From Enterobacter bugandensis (GTDB lineage Bacteria > Pseudomonadota > Gammaproteobacteria > Enterobacterales > Enterobacteriaceae), in NCBI RefSeq assembly GCF_900324475.1, contig NZ_LT992502.1:1860001-1924000 (forward strand): DNA of 64,000 bases, given 5' to 3'. A program made the translations under genes and the position numbers. How positions within the stretch are numbered: position 1 is the stretch's first letter; each line of letters starts with the position of its first letter. The notes under the pieces are model-generated. The model saw only the letters and a program-made list of their open reading frames with translations. It ran no database searches and was not told where the DNA came from. Shown here one piece after another: positions 44,578 through 55,695 of the stretch.

Positions 44578-44895
44578 ATGGAAAAGAAACATATCTACCT
44601 GTTCTGCTCAGCGGGCATGTCAACCTCGCTTCTGGTGTCAAAGATGCGCGCGCAGGCTGAAAAGTATGAAGTTCCTGTGGTGATTGAAGCGTTTCCGGAA
44701 ACGCTGGCGGGCGAAAAAGGCCAGAAAGCCGATGTTGTGTTACTGGGGCCGCAAATTGCCTATATGTTGCCCGAAATTCAACGACTGCTACCGAATAAAC
44801 CGGTCGAGGTGATCGACTCGGGGCTGTACGGCAAGATCGATGGTTTAGGTGTACTTAAAGCTGCTGTGGCAGCCATTAAAAAAGCTGCTAATTAA
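44578..44895 (+). CDS. chbB: PTS chitobiose-specific IIB component ChbB
   Basis: 105-aa cytoplasmic phosphocarrier of the lactose/cellobiose PTS class. The phosphorylated Cys10 is in [27 protein letters not shown] is typical for IIB-cel. Two tandem ATGs occur at 44575 and 44578; the second matches the E. coli start and puts the Cys at position 10. First gene of chbBCARFG. Confidence 0.95.
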   Translation: MEKKHIYLFCSAGMSTSLLVSKMRAQAEKYEVPVVIEAFPETLAGEKGQKADVVLLGPQIAYMLPEIQRLLPNKPVEVIDSGLYGKIDGLGVLKAAVAAIKKAAN

Positions 44896-44906
44896 TTTTT
44901 ATTTTT

Positions 44907-44926
44907 CCCGTCAAAGAGTTATTTCA
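44907..44926 (+). promoter_or_regulatory. ChiX sRNA decoy (pairing) site in the chbB-chbC spacer
   Basis: The mRNA spacer reads CCCGTCAAAGAGTTATTTCA. Its first 12 bases are the exact complement of the ChiX seed CUCUUUGACGGG, and ATTTCA extends the pairing after a 2-nt mismatch. In E. coli and Salmonella this site traps ChiX when chb is induced, relieving chiP repression. Conserved position and sequence support the same here. Confidence 0.75.
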
Positions 44927-44975
44927 CACACAATTACGCCGTAACATGCGTTACGGCATTTAAGGGTATTTTCCT

Positions 44976-46334
44976 ATGAGTAAAGTCATCGCTTCACTTG
45001 AAAAGGTACTCCTTCCTTTTGCTGTTAAAATAGGAAAGCAGCCTCACGTTAATGCCATCAAAAACGGTTTTATTAAATTAATGCCGTTGACGCTGGCCGG
45101 GGCCATGTTCGTTTTAATTAACAACGTTTTTCTGAGCTTTGGTGAAGGTTCCTTCTTTTATTCATTAGGAATTCGGTTAGACGCTTCCACTATTGAAACC
45201 CTTAACGGTTTTAAAGCCATCGGCGGCAACGTATATAACGGTACGTTGGGTATTATGTCGCTGATGGCGCCTTTCTTTATTGGGATGGCGCTGGCTGAAG
45301 AGCGGAAAGTGGATCCGCTGGCCGCCGGATTATTATCCGTTGCCGCGTTTATGACCGTCACGCCTTACAGCGTGGGTGAAGCCTACGCCGTTGGCGCAAA
45401 CTGGCTGGGCGGAGCCAACATCATCTCCGGTATTGTTATCGGCCTGGTGGTGGCAGAAATGTTCACCTTTATTATCCGTCGCAACTGGGTTATCCGCCTG
45501 CCGGATAGCGTGCCGGCCTCCGTTTCTCGTTCATTTTCCGCGTTGATCCCAGGCTTCATTATCCTCTCCATCATGGGGATTATCGCCTGGGCGCTCTCTC
45601 ACTGGGGCACGAACTTCCACCAGATCATCATGGACTCTATCTCTACGCCGCTGGCGTCGATGGGTGGCGTGGTCGGTTGGGCGTATGTGATTTTTACCTC
45701 TCTGCTGTGGTTCTTCGGCGTGCATGGTTCACTGGCACTGGCCGCGCTGGACAGCGGAATTATGACCCCATGGGCACTGGAAAACGTTGCGCTTTACCAG
45801 CAGTACGGTTCCGTTGACGCGGCGCTGGCGGCAGGTAAAACCTTCCATGTGTGGGCGAAGCCGATGCTTGACTCCTATATCTTCCTGGGTGGTACCGGGG
45901 CGACCCTGGGTCTGATCATCGCGGTCTTTATTGTCTCTCGTCGCGCTGACTATCGTCAGGTGGCGAAACTGGCCCTGCCATCAGGCATCTTCCAGATTAA
46001 CGAGCCGATTCTGTTCGGTCTGCCAATCATCATGAACCCGGTAATGTTTATCCCGTTCATCCTGGTGCAGCCGCTGCTGGCAGCGATCACCCTGACGGCC
46101 TACTACATGGGTATTATTCCACCGATCACCAACATCGCTCCGTGGACCATGCCGGCAGGTCTGGGTGCCTTCTTTAACACCAACGGTAGCGTCGCGGCCT
46201 TCCTGCTGGCGATATTCAACCTCGGGATTGCCACCCTGCTGTACATGCCGTTCGTGGCGATTGCGAACAAAGCTGCCACCATCATTGATGAAGAAGAGAG
46301 CGAAGAGGAAATTGCCCTCTCACTGAAATTCTAA
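44976..46334 (+). CDS. chbC: PTS chitobiose-specific IIC permease ChbC
   Basis: 452-aa inner-membrane channel importing and phosphorylating N,N'-diacetylchitobiose with ChbA and ChbB. About ten helices; the PTS_EIIC signature region includes [20 protein letters not shown] and the substrate-loop [15 protein letters not shown]. Ends with an acidic tail [15 protein letters not shown]. It lies 80 bp after chbB; the spacer carries the ChiX site. Confidence 0.95.
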   Translation: MSKVIASLEKVLLPFAVKIGKQPHVNAIKNGFIKLMPLTLAGAMFVLINNVFLSFGEGSFFYSLGIRLDASTIETLNGFKAIGGNVYNGTLGIMSLMAPFFIGMALAEERKVDPLAAGLLSVAAFMTVTPYSVGEAYAVGANWLGGANIISGIVIGLVVAEMFTFIIRRNWVIRLPDSVPASVSRSFSALIPGFIILSIMGIIAWALSHWGTNFHQIIMDSISTPLASMGGVVGWAYVIFTSLLWFFGVHGSLALAALDSGIMTPWALENVALYQQYGSVDAALAAGKTFHVWAKPMLDSYIFLGGTGATLGLIIAVFIVSRRADYRQVAKLALPSGIFQINEPILFGLPIIMNPVMFIPFILVQPLLAAITLTAYYMGIIPPITNIAPWTMPAGLGAFFNTNGSVAAFLLAIFNLGIATLLYMPFVAIANKAATIIDEEESEEEIALSLKF

Positions 46335-46381
46335 GATTGACCGGCGCGGGGAAGCCCGCGCCAGCCACAAGGAGCTAAAAC

Positions 46382-46729
46382 ATGTTAGATTTGGATAGTA
46401 TCGTCGCAGACGAAGCCGCAGAGAACGATCTCGAAGAAGTGGTGATGGGCCTCATCATCAACTCCGGGCAGGCGCGCAGCCTGGCGTATGCCGCACTGAA
46501 GCAGGCCAAGCAGGGCGATTTCGCCGCCGCGAAAACCATGATGGAGCAGTCCCGCACGGCGCTGAACGAAGCGCACCTGGTGCAGACAAAGCTGATTGAA
46601 AGCGACCAGGGCGAAGGGAAGATGAAGGTCAGCCTGGTGCTGGTACACGCTCAGGATCACCTGATGACGTCCATGCTGGCGCGTGAGCTGGTGGCGGAGT
46701 TGATTGAGCTTCACGAGAAAATGCACTAG
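46382..46729 (+). CDS. chbA: PTS chitobiose-specific IIA component ChbA
   Basis: 115-aa trimeric helical phosphocarrier of the lactose/cellobiose IIA class. The phosphorylated His is His89 in [19 protein letters not shown], by comparison with E. coli. The [20 protein letters not shown] helix is the family signature. 47 bp after chbC and 29 bp before chbR. Confidence 0.94.
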   Translation: MLDLDSIVADEAAENDLEEVVMGLIINSGQARSLAYAALKQAKQGDFAAAKTMMEQSRTALNEAHLVQTKLIESDQGEGKMKVSLVLVHAQDHLMTSMLARELVAELIELHEKMH

Positions 46730-46758
46730 GTCGGATTGAGCAGCAGGAGGTCAGCACG

Positions 46759-47577
46759 ATGGAAATCAAAACCGCATTTGAACAGCAACTGTTTAATGGC
46801 AAAAATTTTCACGTGGTTATCTACAACAAGACGGAGAGCGCCAGCGGTCTGCACCAGCATGACTACTATGAGTTCACGATTGTTCTGACCGGCCGCTACT
46901 ACCAGGAGATCAACGGTAAGCGCGTCCTGCTGGAGCGAGGGGATTTTGTCTTCCTGCCGATGGGTTCCTATCACCAGAGCTTTTACGAATTTGGCGCGAC
47001 CCGCATTCTGAACGTGGGCGTCAGCAGACGCTTCTTTGAGAAGCACTATCTGCCGCTGGTGCCGTTCTGCTTTGTGGCGTCCCAGGTATATCGTGTGAAA
47101 AACGAGTTCATGACCTGGATTGAAACGGTCATCGCCTCGCTTAACTTCCGCGACAATGAGTTTGATGAATTTATTGAAACGGTGACCTTCTACGTGATGA
47201 ACCGGTTGCGGCATCACCGTGAAGAGCAGCAGGTGACGGATGATGTTCCACAGTGGCTGCGCAGCACCGTGGAACTGATGCACGATAAAGGCCAGTTCAG
47301 CGAAAATGCGCTGGAAAATATGGTATCCCTCTCGGGGAAATCCCAGGAATATCTGACCCGCGCAACGCAGCGTTATTATCGTAAAACGCCGGTGCAAATA
47401 ATTAATGAAATCCGCATTAATTTTGCCAAAAAACAGCTGGAGATTACCAACTATTCTGTCACCGATATTGCCTATGAGTCAGGATATAGCAGTCCCAGCC
47501 TGTTTATTAAAACTTTTAAGAAGTTGACCTCATTCACACCGAACAGCTACCGGAAGAATTTAACGGTAATTAATTAA
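46759..47577 (+). CDS. chbR: ChbR, AraC-family regulator of the chb operon
   Basis: 272-aa dual activator/repressor for chb. The N-terminal cupin has [20 protein letters not shown] and [13 protein letters not shown]. The C-terminal AraC domain has [19 protein letters not shown] and [20 protein letters not shown]. The E. coli protein activates only when chitobiose-6-phosphate is deacetylated by ChbG. Start has AGGAGG upstream; slightly shorter N-terminus than the 280-aa E. coli protein. Confidence 0.93.
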   Translation: MEIKTAFEQQLFNGKNFHVVIYNKTESASGLHQHDYYEFTIVLTGRYYQEINGKRVLLERGDFVFLPMGSYHQSFYEFGATRILNVGVSRRFFEKHYLPLVPFCFVASQVYRVKNEFMTWIETVIASLNFRDNEFDEFIETVTFYVMNRLRHHREEQQVTDDVPQWLRSTVELMHDKGQFSENALENMVSLSGKSQEYLTRATQRYYRKTPVQIINEIRINFAKKQLEITNYSVTDIAYESGYSSPSLFIKTFKKLTSFTPNSYRKNLTVIN

Positions 47578-47686
47578 CTTTCGGCGGATTACCCGCCATA
47601 AATATTGCTTTAATGGCTTGCCCAAATAGCGGGAAGAGTACGCTATACCTTGCAGGCGATTAACCTGATACGCTAAGGGAGATATT

Positions 47687-49042
47687 ATGCAAAAGAAATT
47701 AAAAGTCGTAACCATTGGTGGCGGCAGCAGCTATACCCCGGAATTACTCGAAGGTTTTCTGAAACGTTATCATGAATTACCGGTCAGCGAATTATGGCTG
47801 GTGGACGTTGAGGAAGGTCAGGAGAAGCTGGATATTATTTTCGACCTGTGCAAGCGCATGGTTGAGAAAGCGGGCGTGCCTATGACCGTGCATAAATCCC
47901 TCGATCGTCGCCTGGCGCTGAAAGATGCGGATTTCGTTACCACTCAGCTGCGCGTCGGCCAGCTAAAAGCGCGCGAGCTGGACGAGCGTATTCCGCTGAG
48001 CCACGGCTACCTGGGGCAGGAGACCAACGGCGCGGGCGGCCTGTTCAAAGGCCTGCGTACCATTCCGGTGATTTTTGACATCGTCAAAGATGTGCAAGAG
48101 ATCTGCCCGAACGCGTGGGTGATTAACTTCACTAACCCGGCCGGAATGGTGACCGAGGCGGTTTATCGTCATACCAATTTCAAACGCTTTATCGGCGTCT
48201 GTAATATCCCGATCGGCATGAAGATGTTTATCCGCGACGTGCTGGAGCTGACCGACAGTGACGATCTCTCAATCGATCTGTTCGGCCTGAACCACATGGT
48301 GTTCATTAAAGACGTCATCGTGAACGGAAAATCGCGCTTTGCCGAACTGCTCGACGGCGTGGCTTCCGGTCGCCTGACCGCGGCCTCCGTGAAGAACATC
48401 TTTGACCTGCCGTTCAGCGAAGGGCTGATCCGCTCGCTGAATCTGCTGCCGTGCTCGTACCTGCTTTACTACTTCAAGCAGAAAGAGATGCTGGCTATCG
48501 AAATGGGCGAGTACTATAAGGGCGGCGCGCGTGCGCAAATCGTTCAGAAAGTTGAGAAGCAGCTGTTCGATTTATATAAAGATCCGAACCTGAACGTCAA
48601 ACCGAAAGCGCTTGAGCAGCGCGGTGGGGCCTATTACTCCGATGCAGCGTGTGAAGTGATCAACGCCATCTACAACGACAAGCAGGCGGAGCATTATGTT
48701 AACGTGCCGCATCACGGCCATATCGACAATATCCCGGCGGACTGGGCCGTCGAGATGACCTGCATTCTCGGGCGCGAGGGGGCTAAACTGCATCCACGTA
48801 TCACCCACTTCGACGACAAAGTTATGGGCCTGATCCACACCATCAAAGGCTTTGAAGTGGCGGCGAGCAACGCGGCGCTGAGCGGTGAACTCAATGACGT
48901 GCTTCTGGCGCTGAACCTCAGCCCGCTGGTGCATTCCGACCGCGATGCGGAGCAGCTGGCCAGCGAGATGATCCTGGCGCATGAAAAATGGTTGCCGAAC
49001 TTTGCCGCCACGATTGAGAAGCTGAAGTTCAAACAACACTGA
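47687..49042 (+). CDS. chbF: 6-phospho-chitobiosidase ChbF (GH4)
   Basis: 451-aa NAD- and metal-dependent family 4 glycosidase hydrolysing monodeacetylated chitobiose-6-phosphate. The Rossmann start is [33 protein letters not shown] and VCNIPIG form the Mn site, and NHMVF follows. 109 bp separate it from chbR with a small hairpin GGCGGATTACCCGCC. AAGGGAG precedes the ATG. Confidence 0.94.
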   Translation: MQKKLKVVTIGGGSSYTPELLEGFLKRYHELPVSELWLVDVEEGQEKLDIIFDLCKRMVEKAGVPMTVHKSLDRRLALKDADFVTTQLRVGQLKARELDERIPLSHGYLGQETNGAGGLFKGLRTIPVIFDIVKDVQEICPNAWVINFTNPAGMVTEAVYRHTNFKRFIGVCNIPIGMKMFIRDVLELTDSDDLSIDLFGLNHMVFIKDVIVNGKSRFAELLDGVASGRLTAASVKNIFDLPFSEGLIRSLNLLPCSYLLYYFKQKEMLAIEMGEYYKGGARAQIVQKVEKQLFDLYKDPNLNVKPKALEQRGGAYYSDAACEVINAIYNDKQAEHYVNVPHHGHIDNIPADWAVEMTCILGREGAKLHPRITHFDDKVMGLIHTIKGFEVAASNAALSGELNDVLLALNLSPLVHSDRDAEQLASEMILAHEKWLPNFAATIEKLKFKQH

Positions 49043-49053
49043 GAGGACGCACA

Positions 49054-49803
49054 ATGGAAAACCTGCTGATCGTTAATGCTGATGACTTTGGCCTTTCGAA
49101 AGGCCAGAACTACGGCATTATTGAAGCCTGTCGCCGGGGGGTAGTGACCTCTACAACGGCACTGGTGAACGGTGAAGCGGTTGAACACGCGGCGCAGTTG
49201 AGCCGCGAGGTGCCAGAGCTGGGTGTCGGCATGCATTTTGTGCTGACGCTCGGGATGCCGCTTTCGCCCATGCCGGGCCTGACGCGTGACGGTCTGCTGG
49301 GCAAATGGATTTGGGATCTGGCGGAGCAGGACGCTCTGCCGCTCGAAGAGATTGCCCGTGAGCTGGACTGCCAGTACAACCGCTTTGTTGATCTTTTTGG
49401 CAAGGCGCCGACGCACATCGACAGCCACCATCATGTGCACATGATCCCGGCGATTTTCCCGATTGTTGCGGCGTTTGCCCAACGCAAAGGCGTGGCGATG
49501 CGCGTGGATCGTGAGGCGCAGGGCGTGCTGGACTGTGCCGTGACAACAACAGAGGGGTTCAGCAGCGCCTTTTACGGCGACGAGATCGACGAAGCGCTGT
49601 TCCTGAAGGTGCTGGAGGATTCCGCCGCGCGGGGGGAACGGTCGCTGGAGGTCATGGCGCATCCTGCATTTGTCGATAACACCGTGCGTAAGAGCGCCTA
49701 CTGCTGGCCGCGCCTGGCGGAGCTGGATGTCCTGACGTCGCCGTCGCTGAAATACGCCATTGCCAAGCGTGGGTATCGGTTGGGGACGTTTGGGGATCTG
49801 TAA
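49054..49803 (+). CDS. chbG: ChbG, chitooligosaccharide monodeacetylase
   Basis: 249-aa YdjC-family deacetylase removing one acetyl group from chitobiose-6-phosphate, which makes the inducer for ChbR and the substrate of ChbF. Metal ligands are in VNADDFGLS (Asp) and [14 protein letters not shown] (His pair). Last gene of the operon, 11 bp after chbF and followed by a strong terminator. Confidence 0.94.
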   Translation: MENLLIVNADDFGLSKGQNYGIIEACRRGVVTSTTALVNGEAVEHAAQLSREVPELGVGMHFVLTLGMPLSPMPGLTRDGLLGKWIWDLAEQDALPLEEIARELDCQYNRFVDLFGKAPTHIDSHHHVHMIPAIFPIVAAFAQRKGVAMRVDREAQGVLDCAVTTTEGFSSAFYGDEIDEALFLKVLEDSAARGERSLEVMAHPAFVDNTVRKSAYCWPRLAELDVLTSPSLKYAIAKRGYRLGTFGDL

Positions 49804-49807
49804 GAAG

Positions 49808-49893
49808 TGCCGGGTGGCGAGGTAAAAGCAAAACGGTAACCTGGGTTACCGTTTTTATTGTTTTCTCCCTCTCCCGTGGGTGAGGGCATCAGG
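49808..49893. repeat. Composite REP/terminator repeat after chbG
   Basis: Carries the same modules as the nadE-proximal copy: GCCGGGTGGCG, the 26-nt hairpin with core GGTAACCTGGGTTACC, and CTCTCCCGTGGGTGAGGGCA with CATCAGGCCGCA. The order of modules differs from the first copy. Confidence 0.6.
49830..49856 (+). terminator. Terminator of chbG
   Basis: Perfect 12-bp stem AAAACGGTAACC/GGTTACCGTTTT with a 2-nt TG centre and a fifth T at the end. Identical to the nadE terminator 7 kb away. Confidence 0.85.
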
Positions 49894-49914
49894 CCGCACA
49901 ACCGGGAATGGTTT

Positions 49915-52164
49915 TTACGCCGGAATCTGATCGATCTTACTGCTGCGCGACCAGACGCGGTGCGCGGCGAGCAAATCAAACAACTTCGTCATAAAGGCAT
50001 CGTCAACGCTATCGCCCTCGACAATGCCGTCCTCACCCTGATCGGCTACCTTCAGCTGTGCTTTAAACTGTCGTCCGTCGCCGGACAGCGCAATGGGCTT
50101 CAGGTGCTTATAGGCTTCCAGCAGATAATAGACGGCGTCGCCGTTGGTCAGCAGGCTGGCAATATCCCCGCACGGCACGATCACCGCATCGACGGTCAGC
50201 GATGGCGCACCGGCAAAGGTCGCCGCGACCGGCAGCACAGAACCATCGTCGGCGGTCACTTCACCCATGCGGGAATAGAGCAGTTTGGCGTGTACGCCCT
50301 GGGTTTTTAGCGCCTGCATAATCCCCAGCACGTCGCTGGCGCGGGTTTTGTCGTTCAGCAGGATGGCGACCACGCGGCCTTTAATTGAACCCCCCGGCAC
50401 CGCATACAGGCTCAGCGATGGATCTTTCTTCACGCCGTTAACCTCTTTCGGTGGCGCAAGGTTGCGCTGTTCGTCCGTTAGTGTGATACCAAGGTTATCC
50501 GCCACGCTCTGGGCAAGCTGAATATCAATGTGCGCCAGCTGATCGACCACGCGCTCGCGGATGTAGGTGCGCACCACTTTGCTCAGTTCGAAGCTAAAGC
50601 CGCCGATGATGTGCTGTTGCTCAATCGGCGTCTGGCTGTTCCAGAACAGGCGAGGGTGGGCGTAATACTCACCGAACGAGGGGCTGCGCTCGCGAATTTT
50701 GTTGCCGTCGATACGCTCCTGGTACGATTCGAATCCGCCGCGTTTCGGCCCCGGCGGGGTTTCTCGCGGCCAGTTGTCGTTGATGGAGTTCGGCTCATAG
50801 TTTGCCGGGTTGGTATCAATATCCTGACGGTGCATCCCGTCGCGCTGGAAGTTATGGTACGGGCAGGTTGGGCGGTTAATCGGGATCTCGTGGAAGTTCG
50901 GCCCACCAAGACGGCTAATCTGCGTATCGGTATACGAGAACAGACGTCCCTGTAAGAGCGGATCGTTGGTGAAATCCAGTCCGGGGACGATGTGGCCCGG
51001 GTGGAATGCGGCCTGCTCGTTTTCGGCAAAGAAATTATCCGGGTTGCGGTTAAGCACCATTTTCCCCACCAGCTGAACGGGCACCAGCTCCTCAGGGATG
51101 AGTTTTGTCGGGTCAAGCAGGTCGAAATCGAACTTAAACTCGTCTTCTTCCGGGATCAGCTGTAAGCCCAGTTCATATTCCGGGAAGTCACCCGCTTCAA
51201 TGGATTCCCACAGTTCGCGGCGATGGAAGTCCGGATCGCGTCCGGTGAGCTTCTGCGCCTCATCCCATACCAGCGAGGCTTTGCCCGCTACCGGCTTCCA
51301 GTGGAAGCGCACAAACGTGGCTTTTCCTTCCGCGTTGATCATGCGGAAGGTATGAATACCGAACCCTTCCATCGTGCGATAGCTGCGCGGGATCCCACGG
51401 TCGGACATCGCCCACATCACGTTGTGTAAGGTTTCAGGCTGCAGGGAGACATAGTCCCAGAAGGTATCGTGCGCACTTTGTCCCTGGGGTATGGCCCAGT
51501 GGGGCTCCGGTTTTACCGCATGGACAAAGTCAGGAAATTTATGCGCATCCTGAATGAAAAACACCGGGGTGTTATTGCCCACCAGATCGAAAATACCCTC
51601 TTCGGTATAAAACTTGGTGGCAAAGCCGCGGATATCACGCACCGTATCTGCCGAACCTGCGCCACCCTGCACGGTGGAGAAACGCACAAAGACCGGCGTG
51701 ATTTTATCCGGGTCGGAGAGGAAATCCGCTTTGGTGATCGCTTTCAGGCTTTTATAGGGCTTGAAGTAGCCGTGCGCCGCAGAACCGCGCGCGTGAACGA
51801 TGCGTTCCGGAATTCGCTCATGGTCAAAATGGGTAATTTTTTCCCGCAGGATGAAATCTTCCAGCAGGGTCGGTCCGCGCGCGCCTGCGCGAAGGGAGTT
51901 TTGATCGTCAGCAATGCGCACGCCCTGATTGGTGGTGAGTGCAAAACCTTCGCCGCCTTTACGGTGTGGCTCAAGCGATTTCAGCTTCTCGTTTCCGGTG
52001 TCCGGCGATTTCATGCTTCCCGGCGCGGATGGTTGTTCGCCAGGGGCTGATGGGCCCGGCGAGGGGCGGTGAGAGCCGTCAGCAGGGGCGAGAGAATCCA
52101 TACCCGGTTGAGATTCTTCAGTGCCATGAATCGGTGATTGCTGTGATTTATCTTTGTTCGACAT
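49915..52164 (-). CDS. katE: Catalase HPII (monofunctional, KatE)
   Basis: 749-aa large-subunit catalase. A disordered Pro/Ser-rich N-terminus is followed by the heme core, with the distal His in [12 protein letters not shown], the Asn region [16 protein letters not shown] and proximal Tyr in [15 protein letters not shown]. The C-terminal flavodoxin-like domain starts near residue 600 ([17 protein letters not shown]). Close to the 753 aa of E. coli. AAAGGAGAAG precedes the ATG. Sigma-S dependent in E. coli. Confidence 0.96.
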   Translation of the reverse strand: MSNKDKSQQSPIHGTEESQPGMDSLAPADGSHRPSPGPSAPGEQPSAPGSMKSPDTGNEKLKSLEPHRKGGEGFALTTNQGVRIADDQNSLRAGARGPTLLEDFILREKITHFDHERIPERIVHARGSAAHGYFKPYKSLKAITKADFLSDPDKITPVFVRFSTVQGGAGSADTVRDIRGFATKFYTEEGIFDLVGNNTPVFFIQDAHKFPDFVHAVKPEPHWAIPQGQSAHDTFWDYVSLQPETLHNVMWAMSDRGIPRSYRTMEGFGIHTFRMINAEGKATFVRFHWKPVAGKASLVWDEAQKLTGRDPDFHRRELWESIEAGDFPEYELGLQLIPEEDEFKFDFDLLDPTKLIPEELVPVQLVGKMVLNRNPDNFFAENEQAAFHPGHIVPGLDFTNDPLLQGRLFSYTDTQISRLGGPNFHEIPINRPTCPYHNFQRDGMHRQDIDTNPANYEPNSINDNWPRETPPGPKRGGFESYQERIDGNKIRERSPSFGEYYAHPRLFWNSQTPIEQQHIIGGFSFELSKVVRTYIRERVVDQLAHIDIQLAQSVADNLGITLTDEQRNLAPPKEVNGVKKDPSLSLYAVPGGSIKGRVVAILLNDKTRASDVLGIMQALKTQGVHAKLLYSRMGEVTADDGSVLPVAATFAGAPSLTVDAVIVPCGDIASLLTNGDAVYYLLEAYKHLKPIALSGDGRQFKAQLKVADQGEDGIVEGDSVDDAFMTKLFDLLAAHRVWSRSSKIDQIPA

Positions 52165-52368
52165 TGCACGCTTCTCCTTTATCCATTGCTAAAAACCCTA
52201 TTAAGGATAGAACAATGTCGTGAGATAGCTCGCTAACTAAGCGTTTTTCACATGACGTTATTAACGAAAGGAGCCATCTCACCCACTCGGAGCGCGACGT
52301 AAGGCAGCAGGATCGGCTATCATAGAATTTTCCTGCTTCAAGAATTTGCTTTAGTGAATCCGTCGCTT

Positions 52369-52608
52369 ATGAAACCTCTTCGTCAACAAAACCGCCAGGT
52401 TATTAGCTATGTGCCCCGCGTTGAGCCCGCGCCGCCTGACCATGCCCTGAAAGTGGATGGTTTTCGTGATGTCTGGCTGCTTCGCGGTAAATATGTGGCT
52501 TTTGTCCTGGTGGGGGAACATTTCCGCCGGTCGCCGGCGTTTTCCGTGCCGGAGTCAGCCCAGCGATGGGCGACGCAAATCCGCCAGGATGAAGAGGTTG
52601 AAGAATAA
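52369..52608 (+). CDS. cedA: CedA, cell division activator
   Basis: 79-aa small DNA-binding beta-sheet protein that in E. coli restores division after overinitiation and binds RNA polymerase. The sequence begins MKPLRQQNRQVISYVPRVEP and has FRDVWLLRGKYVAFVLVGE and SVPESAQRWATQIRQ. An upstream GTG (52354) would add five residues; the ATG matches E. coli. The ribosome-binding site is weak for either start. Divergent from katE. Confidence 0.88.
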   Translation: MKPLRQQNRQVISYVPRVEPAPPDHALKVDGFRDVWLLRGKYVAFVLVGEHFRRSPAFSVPESAQRWATQIRQDEEVEE

Positions 52609-52615
52609 CAGCCAT

Positions 52616-52643
52616 AAAAAAACCGCCATCAGGCGGTTTTTTT
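52616..52643. terminator. Bidirectional terminator between cedA and tcyP
   Basis: AAAAAACCGCC/GGCGGTTTTTTT stem with ATCA loop, T-run on both strands, in the 48-bp convergent gap. Confidence 0.9.
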
Positions 52644-52656
52644 ATTTCTATCGAGA

Positions 52657-54048
52657 TTAACGGTGCGCCAGCTCGGCGTCGTCTTCACTTTCCAGAATGG
52701 TTTTGTCGGTCTGCTTCAGCCACTGGCTGGTCAGCGTACCGGCAGTCATGGAGCCGCTCACGTTCAGCGCGGTACGGCCCATATCGATCAGCGGTTCAAC
52801 GGAGATCAGCAGGGCGACCAGCGTGACGGGCAGGCCCAGCGCGGGCAGCACAATCAGCGCGGCGAAGGTTGCACCGCCGCCGACACCTGCAACGCCGGCG
52901 GAGCTGATGGTAACAATCCCGACTAGCGTGGCGATCCAGACCGGATCCAGCGGGTTGATACCCACGGTTGGGGCAACCATCACCGCCAGCATCGCCGGGT
53001 AGAGACCCGCGCAGCCGTTCTGACCGATGGTAGCACCAAAGGAGGCAGAGAAGCTGGCGATAGATTCCGGCACGCCCAGACGACGGGTCTGTGCTTCAAC
53101 GTTCAGCGGAATAGACGCTGCGCTGGAACGGCTGGTGAAGGCAAAGGTCAGTACCGGCCATACTTTGCGGAAGTATTTCAGCGGGCTGACGCCGTTCACG
53201 CCCAGCAGGATACCGTGCACCACGAACATAATGCCCAGGCCCAGATAAGAGGCGACTACGAAGCTGCCCAGCTTAATGATGTCCTGCAGGTTAGAGCCGG
53301 CTACCACTTTGGTCATCAGTGCCAGAACGCCGTATGGCGTCAGCTGCATGACCAGACGGACCAGCTTCATCACCCAGCTTTGCAGGGTATCAATCGCCGT
53401 CAGCACGCGTTCGCCTTTCGGCACGTCGTCTTTCAGCAGCTTAAGCGCAGCCACGCCCAGGAATGCCGCGAAGATCACCACGCTGATGATAGAGGTTGGG
53501 CTTGCACCGGTCAGGTCAGCAAACGGGTTCTTCGGAATGAAGGAGAGGACCATCTGCGGAACCGTCAGATCAGCCACTTTACCCACGTAGTTGGTTTGAA
53601 TTGCGGTCAGACGCGCCGTTTCAGCGGTACCCTGAACCAGACCTTCGGCCGTCAGGCCAAACAGGTTGGTGACCAGCACCCCCACCAGCGCGGCAATCAG
53701 CGTGGTAAAGAGCAGCGTACCAATGGTCAGAAAGCTGATTTTACCCAGCTGAGTTGCGTTGTGCAGACGGGCTACGGCGCTCAGAATAGAGGCGAACACC
53801 AGCGGCATAACGATCATCTGCAGCAGTTGGACGTAGCCGTTACCGACAATGTTGAACCACTGAATGGACTCTTTCAGTACCGGATTATCGGAGCCGTAGA
53901 CGGCGTGTAAGGCCAGACCAAACGCCACACCCATGACCAGACCGACCAGTACTTTTTTCGCCAGGCTCCACTGTTTGTGGCGCGCCTGCGCGAGAAGCAA
54001 TAGTAATACGACGAACACGACTATGTTCGCGATGAGTGGAAAATTCAT
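52657..54048 (-). CDS. tcyP: TcyP (YdjN), L-cystine/proton symporter
   Basis: 463-aa inner-membrane dicarboxylate/amino-acid:cation symporter (SLC1 fold) with about eight helices and two re-entrant loops. Signature segments are [17 protein letters not shown] and [20 protein letters not shown]. The E. coli homologue is the high-capacity cystine importer in the CysB regulon. Length equals E. coli. Confidence 0.93.
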   Translation of the reverse strand: MNFPLIANIVVFVVLLLLLAQARHKQWSLAKKVLVGLVMGVAFGLALHAVYGSDNPVLKESIQWFNIVGNGYVQLLQMIVMPLVFASILSAVARLHNATQLGKISFLTIGTLLFTTLIAALVGVLVTNLFGLTAEGLVQGTAETARLTAIQTNYVGKVADLTVPQMVLSFIPKNPFADLTGASPTSIISVVIFAAFLGVAALKLLKDDVPKGERVLTAIDTLQSWVMKLVRLVMQLTPYGVLALMTKVVAGSNLQDIIKLGSFVVASYLGLGIMFVVHGILLGVNGVSPLKYFRKVWPVLTFAFTSRSSAASIPLNVEAQTRRLGVPESIASFSASFGATIGQNGCAGLYPAMLAVMVAPTVGINPLDPVWIATLVGIVTISSAGVAGVGGGATFAALIVLPALGLPVTLVALLISVEPLIDMGRTALNVSGSMTAGTLTSQWLKQTDKTILESEDDAELAHR

Positions 54049-54177
54049 CCCCGTTCTCCTGATTTATTATGTGGGATCGGTTTTTCCCGATCCTGTTGGC
54101 GGAAGGTTAGCAGAAGTGTGATGTGGCGCTTATATCCAAATGGAATGGTTTATGACAAATGGAATGATTTTGTTGGT

Positions 54178-54768
54178 TTACTGTTCAATCTGGTGATGAA
54201 TAAAACGATTGAACTGAAATTGCAGCGAATTGATCATCTGGGAAGACCAGCGCACTGCACTGTTTTCGGGCAAAGTTTGCGGCATCCAGACGGCGTAGGC
54301 GAACAGCGCCATGCACAGCACGCGTTCAAGCTGATTCCCTTTCTGCGGCGCAAGGATCGGAAAACGGAAACGCCAGCGGCAGGGCCAAAGCAACGGCACG
54401 CCCGCGGGCGTCAGCATATCGGCGAGGATATGGCTTAAATAACCCAGCACCATGCCCTGAATGGCATCGCCCGGCACTATCCAGCTTTCAGGGACTTTTA
54501 AATAGAAAAGCGTGAGCAGGCCAAAAACGGCCAGCAGGCTGTGGGTAAACCCGCGGTGGCCGAACGCGCGGGCGATGGGCTTCGACACCCACTTCAGGCG
54601 CTGTCCGAGGAAGGATTTTGGGTGGTCAATATCGGGCAGCAGACAAGTTAAAACGGCGGAAGGGACAATATGCCACCAGTCTCCCTGTGCAAGCACGGGA
54701 GTAAGTTCTGCGTTTTTGGCAAATACTGCGCACGCAATTGAAAAAAGCAGGTGGCCTTCCGCCGTCAT
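54178..54768 (-). CDS. ydjM: YdjM, SOS-induced membrane-bound metal-dependent hydrolase family protein
   Basis: 196-aa inner-membrane DUF457 (LexA-regulated hydrolase family) protein. Metal-type motifs are CLLPDIDHPKS and FGHRGFTHSLLAV; LGYLSHILADMLTPAGVPLL carries another His/Asp pair. About four helices. ATG at 54768 is chosen because it matches E. coli exactly in length; a GTG four codons upstream is not used. A LexA box lies directly upstream. Confidence 0.9.
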   Translation of the reverse strand: MTAEGHLLFSIACAVFAKNAELTPVLAQGDWWHIVPSAVLTCLLPDIDHPKSFLGQRLKWVSKPIARAFGHRGFTHSLLAVFGLLTLFYLKVPESWIVPGDAIQGMVLGYLSHILADMLTPAGVPLLWPCRWRFRFPILAPQKGNQLERVLCMALFAYAVWMPQTLPENSAVRWSSQMINSLQFQFNRFIHHQIEQ

Positions 54769-54782
54769 GATAAAACCCACGA

Positions 54783-54802
54783 AACTGTCAATTTATACAG
54801 TA
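54783..54802 (-). promoter_or_regulatory. LexA box of ydjM
   Basis: AACTGTCAATTTATACAGTA contains CTGT-N8-ACAG, 15 bp upstream of the ydjM start. A second, degenerate box-like TATACAG half follows at about 54812-54819. E. coli ydjM also has tandem LexA sites. Confidence 0.85.
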
Positions 54803-54862
54803 TAGGGTTTTTATACAGTGGACGAAAGAGGTGACGGTGTAACTGTTTGTCACAAACGCGCC

Positions 54863-55624
54863 TCAGCGCGCCAGCCAGCCGCCGTCGACGGCTAAGGTGT
54901 GACCATTCACGTAATCTGATGCGGGGGAGGCTAAAAAGACGACCGGCCCCTGAAGGTCATCCGGTACTCCCCATCGACCCGCCGGGATGCGGTCAAGGAT
55001 CTCCGCGTTACGCTGTTCGTTATCGCGCAGCTGCTGCGTGTTGTTCGTCGCCATGTAGCCCGGCGCGATGGCATTCACGTTGATGCCATGTAGCGCCCAC
55101 TCATTTGCCAGCAGGCGCGTGATCCCCAGTACGCCGCTTTTCGAGGCGGTATACGACGGCACGCGAATGCCGCCCTGAAAGGAGAGCATAGAGGCGATAT
55201 TGATAATTTTGCCGCCCTGGCCCTGGGTGATAAATCGCTTAGCGACCGCCTGAGAGAGGAAAAAGAGCGACTTGAGATTCAGGTTCATAACGTCATCCCA
55301 GTCTTTTTCGCTGAACGTCAGGGCCTCCTCCCGGCGAATCGTCCCGGCATTGTTCACCAGAATATCAATTCGTCCCATCTCCGCCACGGCGGTGTCCACG
55401 ACGTACTGAAGATTTTCCTGCTGGCTCAGATCGGCCCGAATAGCCACAAAACGTCTTCCCAGGGCGGTGACGGCGCTGGCCGTTTTCTCTGGAGCTTTGC
55501 GATTTACCCCAACGATATCGCAACCTGCCTGCGCCAGCGCAATAGCCATACCTTGCCCCAGCCCGGTATCGCACCCGGTGATGAGGGCTACTTTGCCTGA
55601 AAGAGTAAAGGTGTCCAGTATCAT
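54863..55624 (-). CDS. kduD: KduD, 2-dehydro-3-deoxy-D-gluconate 5-dehydrogenase (SDR)
   Basis: 253-aa short-chain dehydrogenase converting 2,5-diketo-3-deoxygluconate to KDG in pectin/hexuronate breakdown. NAD motif VALITGCDTGLGQGMA, LVNNAGTIRREEAL, the active Tyr/Lys in SYTASKSG and the terminal GGWLAR are nearly the same as in E. coli KduD. No kduI lies beside it here, and E. coli has no SDR gene at this place. A KdgR-like operator lies 72 bp upstream. Confidence 0.87.
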   Translation of the reverse strand: MILDTFTLSGKVALITGCDTGLGQGMAIALAQAGCDIVGVNRKAPEKTASAVTALGRRFVAIRADLSQQENLQYVVDTAVAEMGRIDILVNNAGTIRREEALTFSEKDWDDVMNLNLKSLFFLSQAVAKRFITQGQGGKIINIASMLSFQGGIRVPSYTASKSGVLGITRLLANEWALHGINVNAIAPGYMATNNTQQLRDNEQRNAEILDRIPAGRWGVPDDLQGPVVFLASPASDYVNGHTLAVDGGWLAR

Positions 55625-55695
55625 ACGCGCCTCAGAAGCTGGTTATCGTCGTGTTGACGTTAAAGATAGGAGGCCGGGATGAGAAAAGCAAACAA

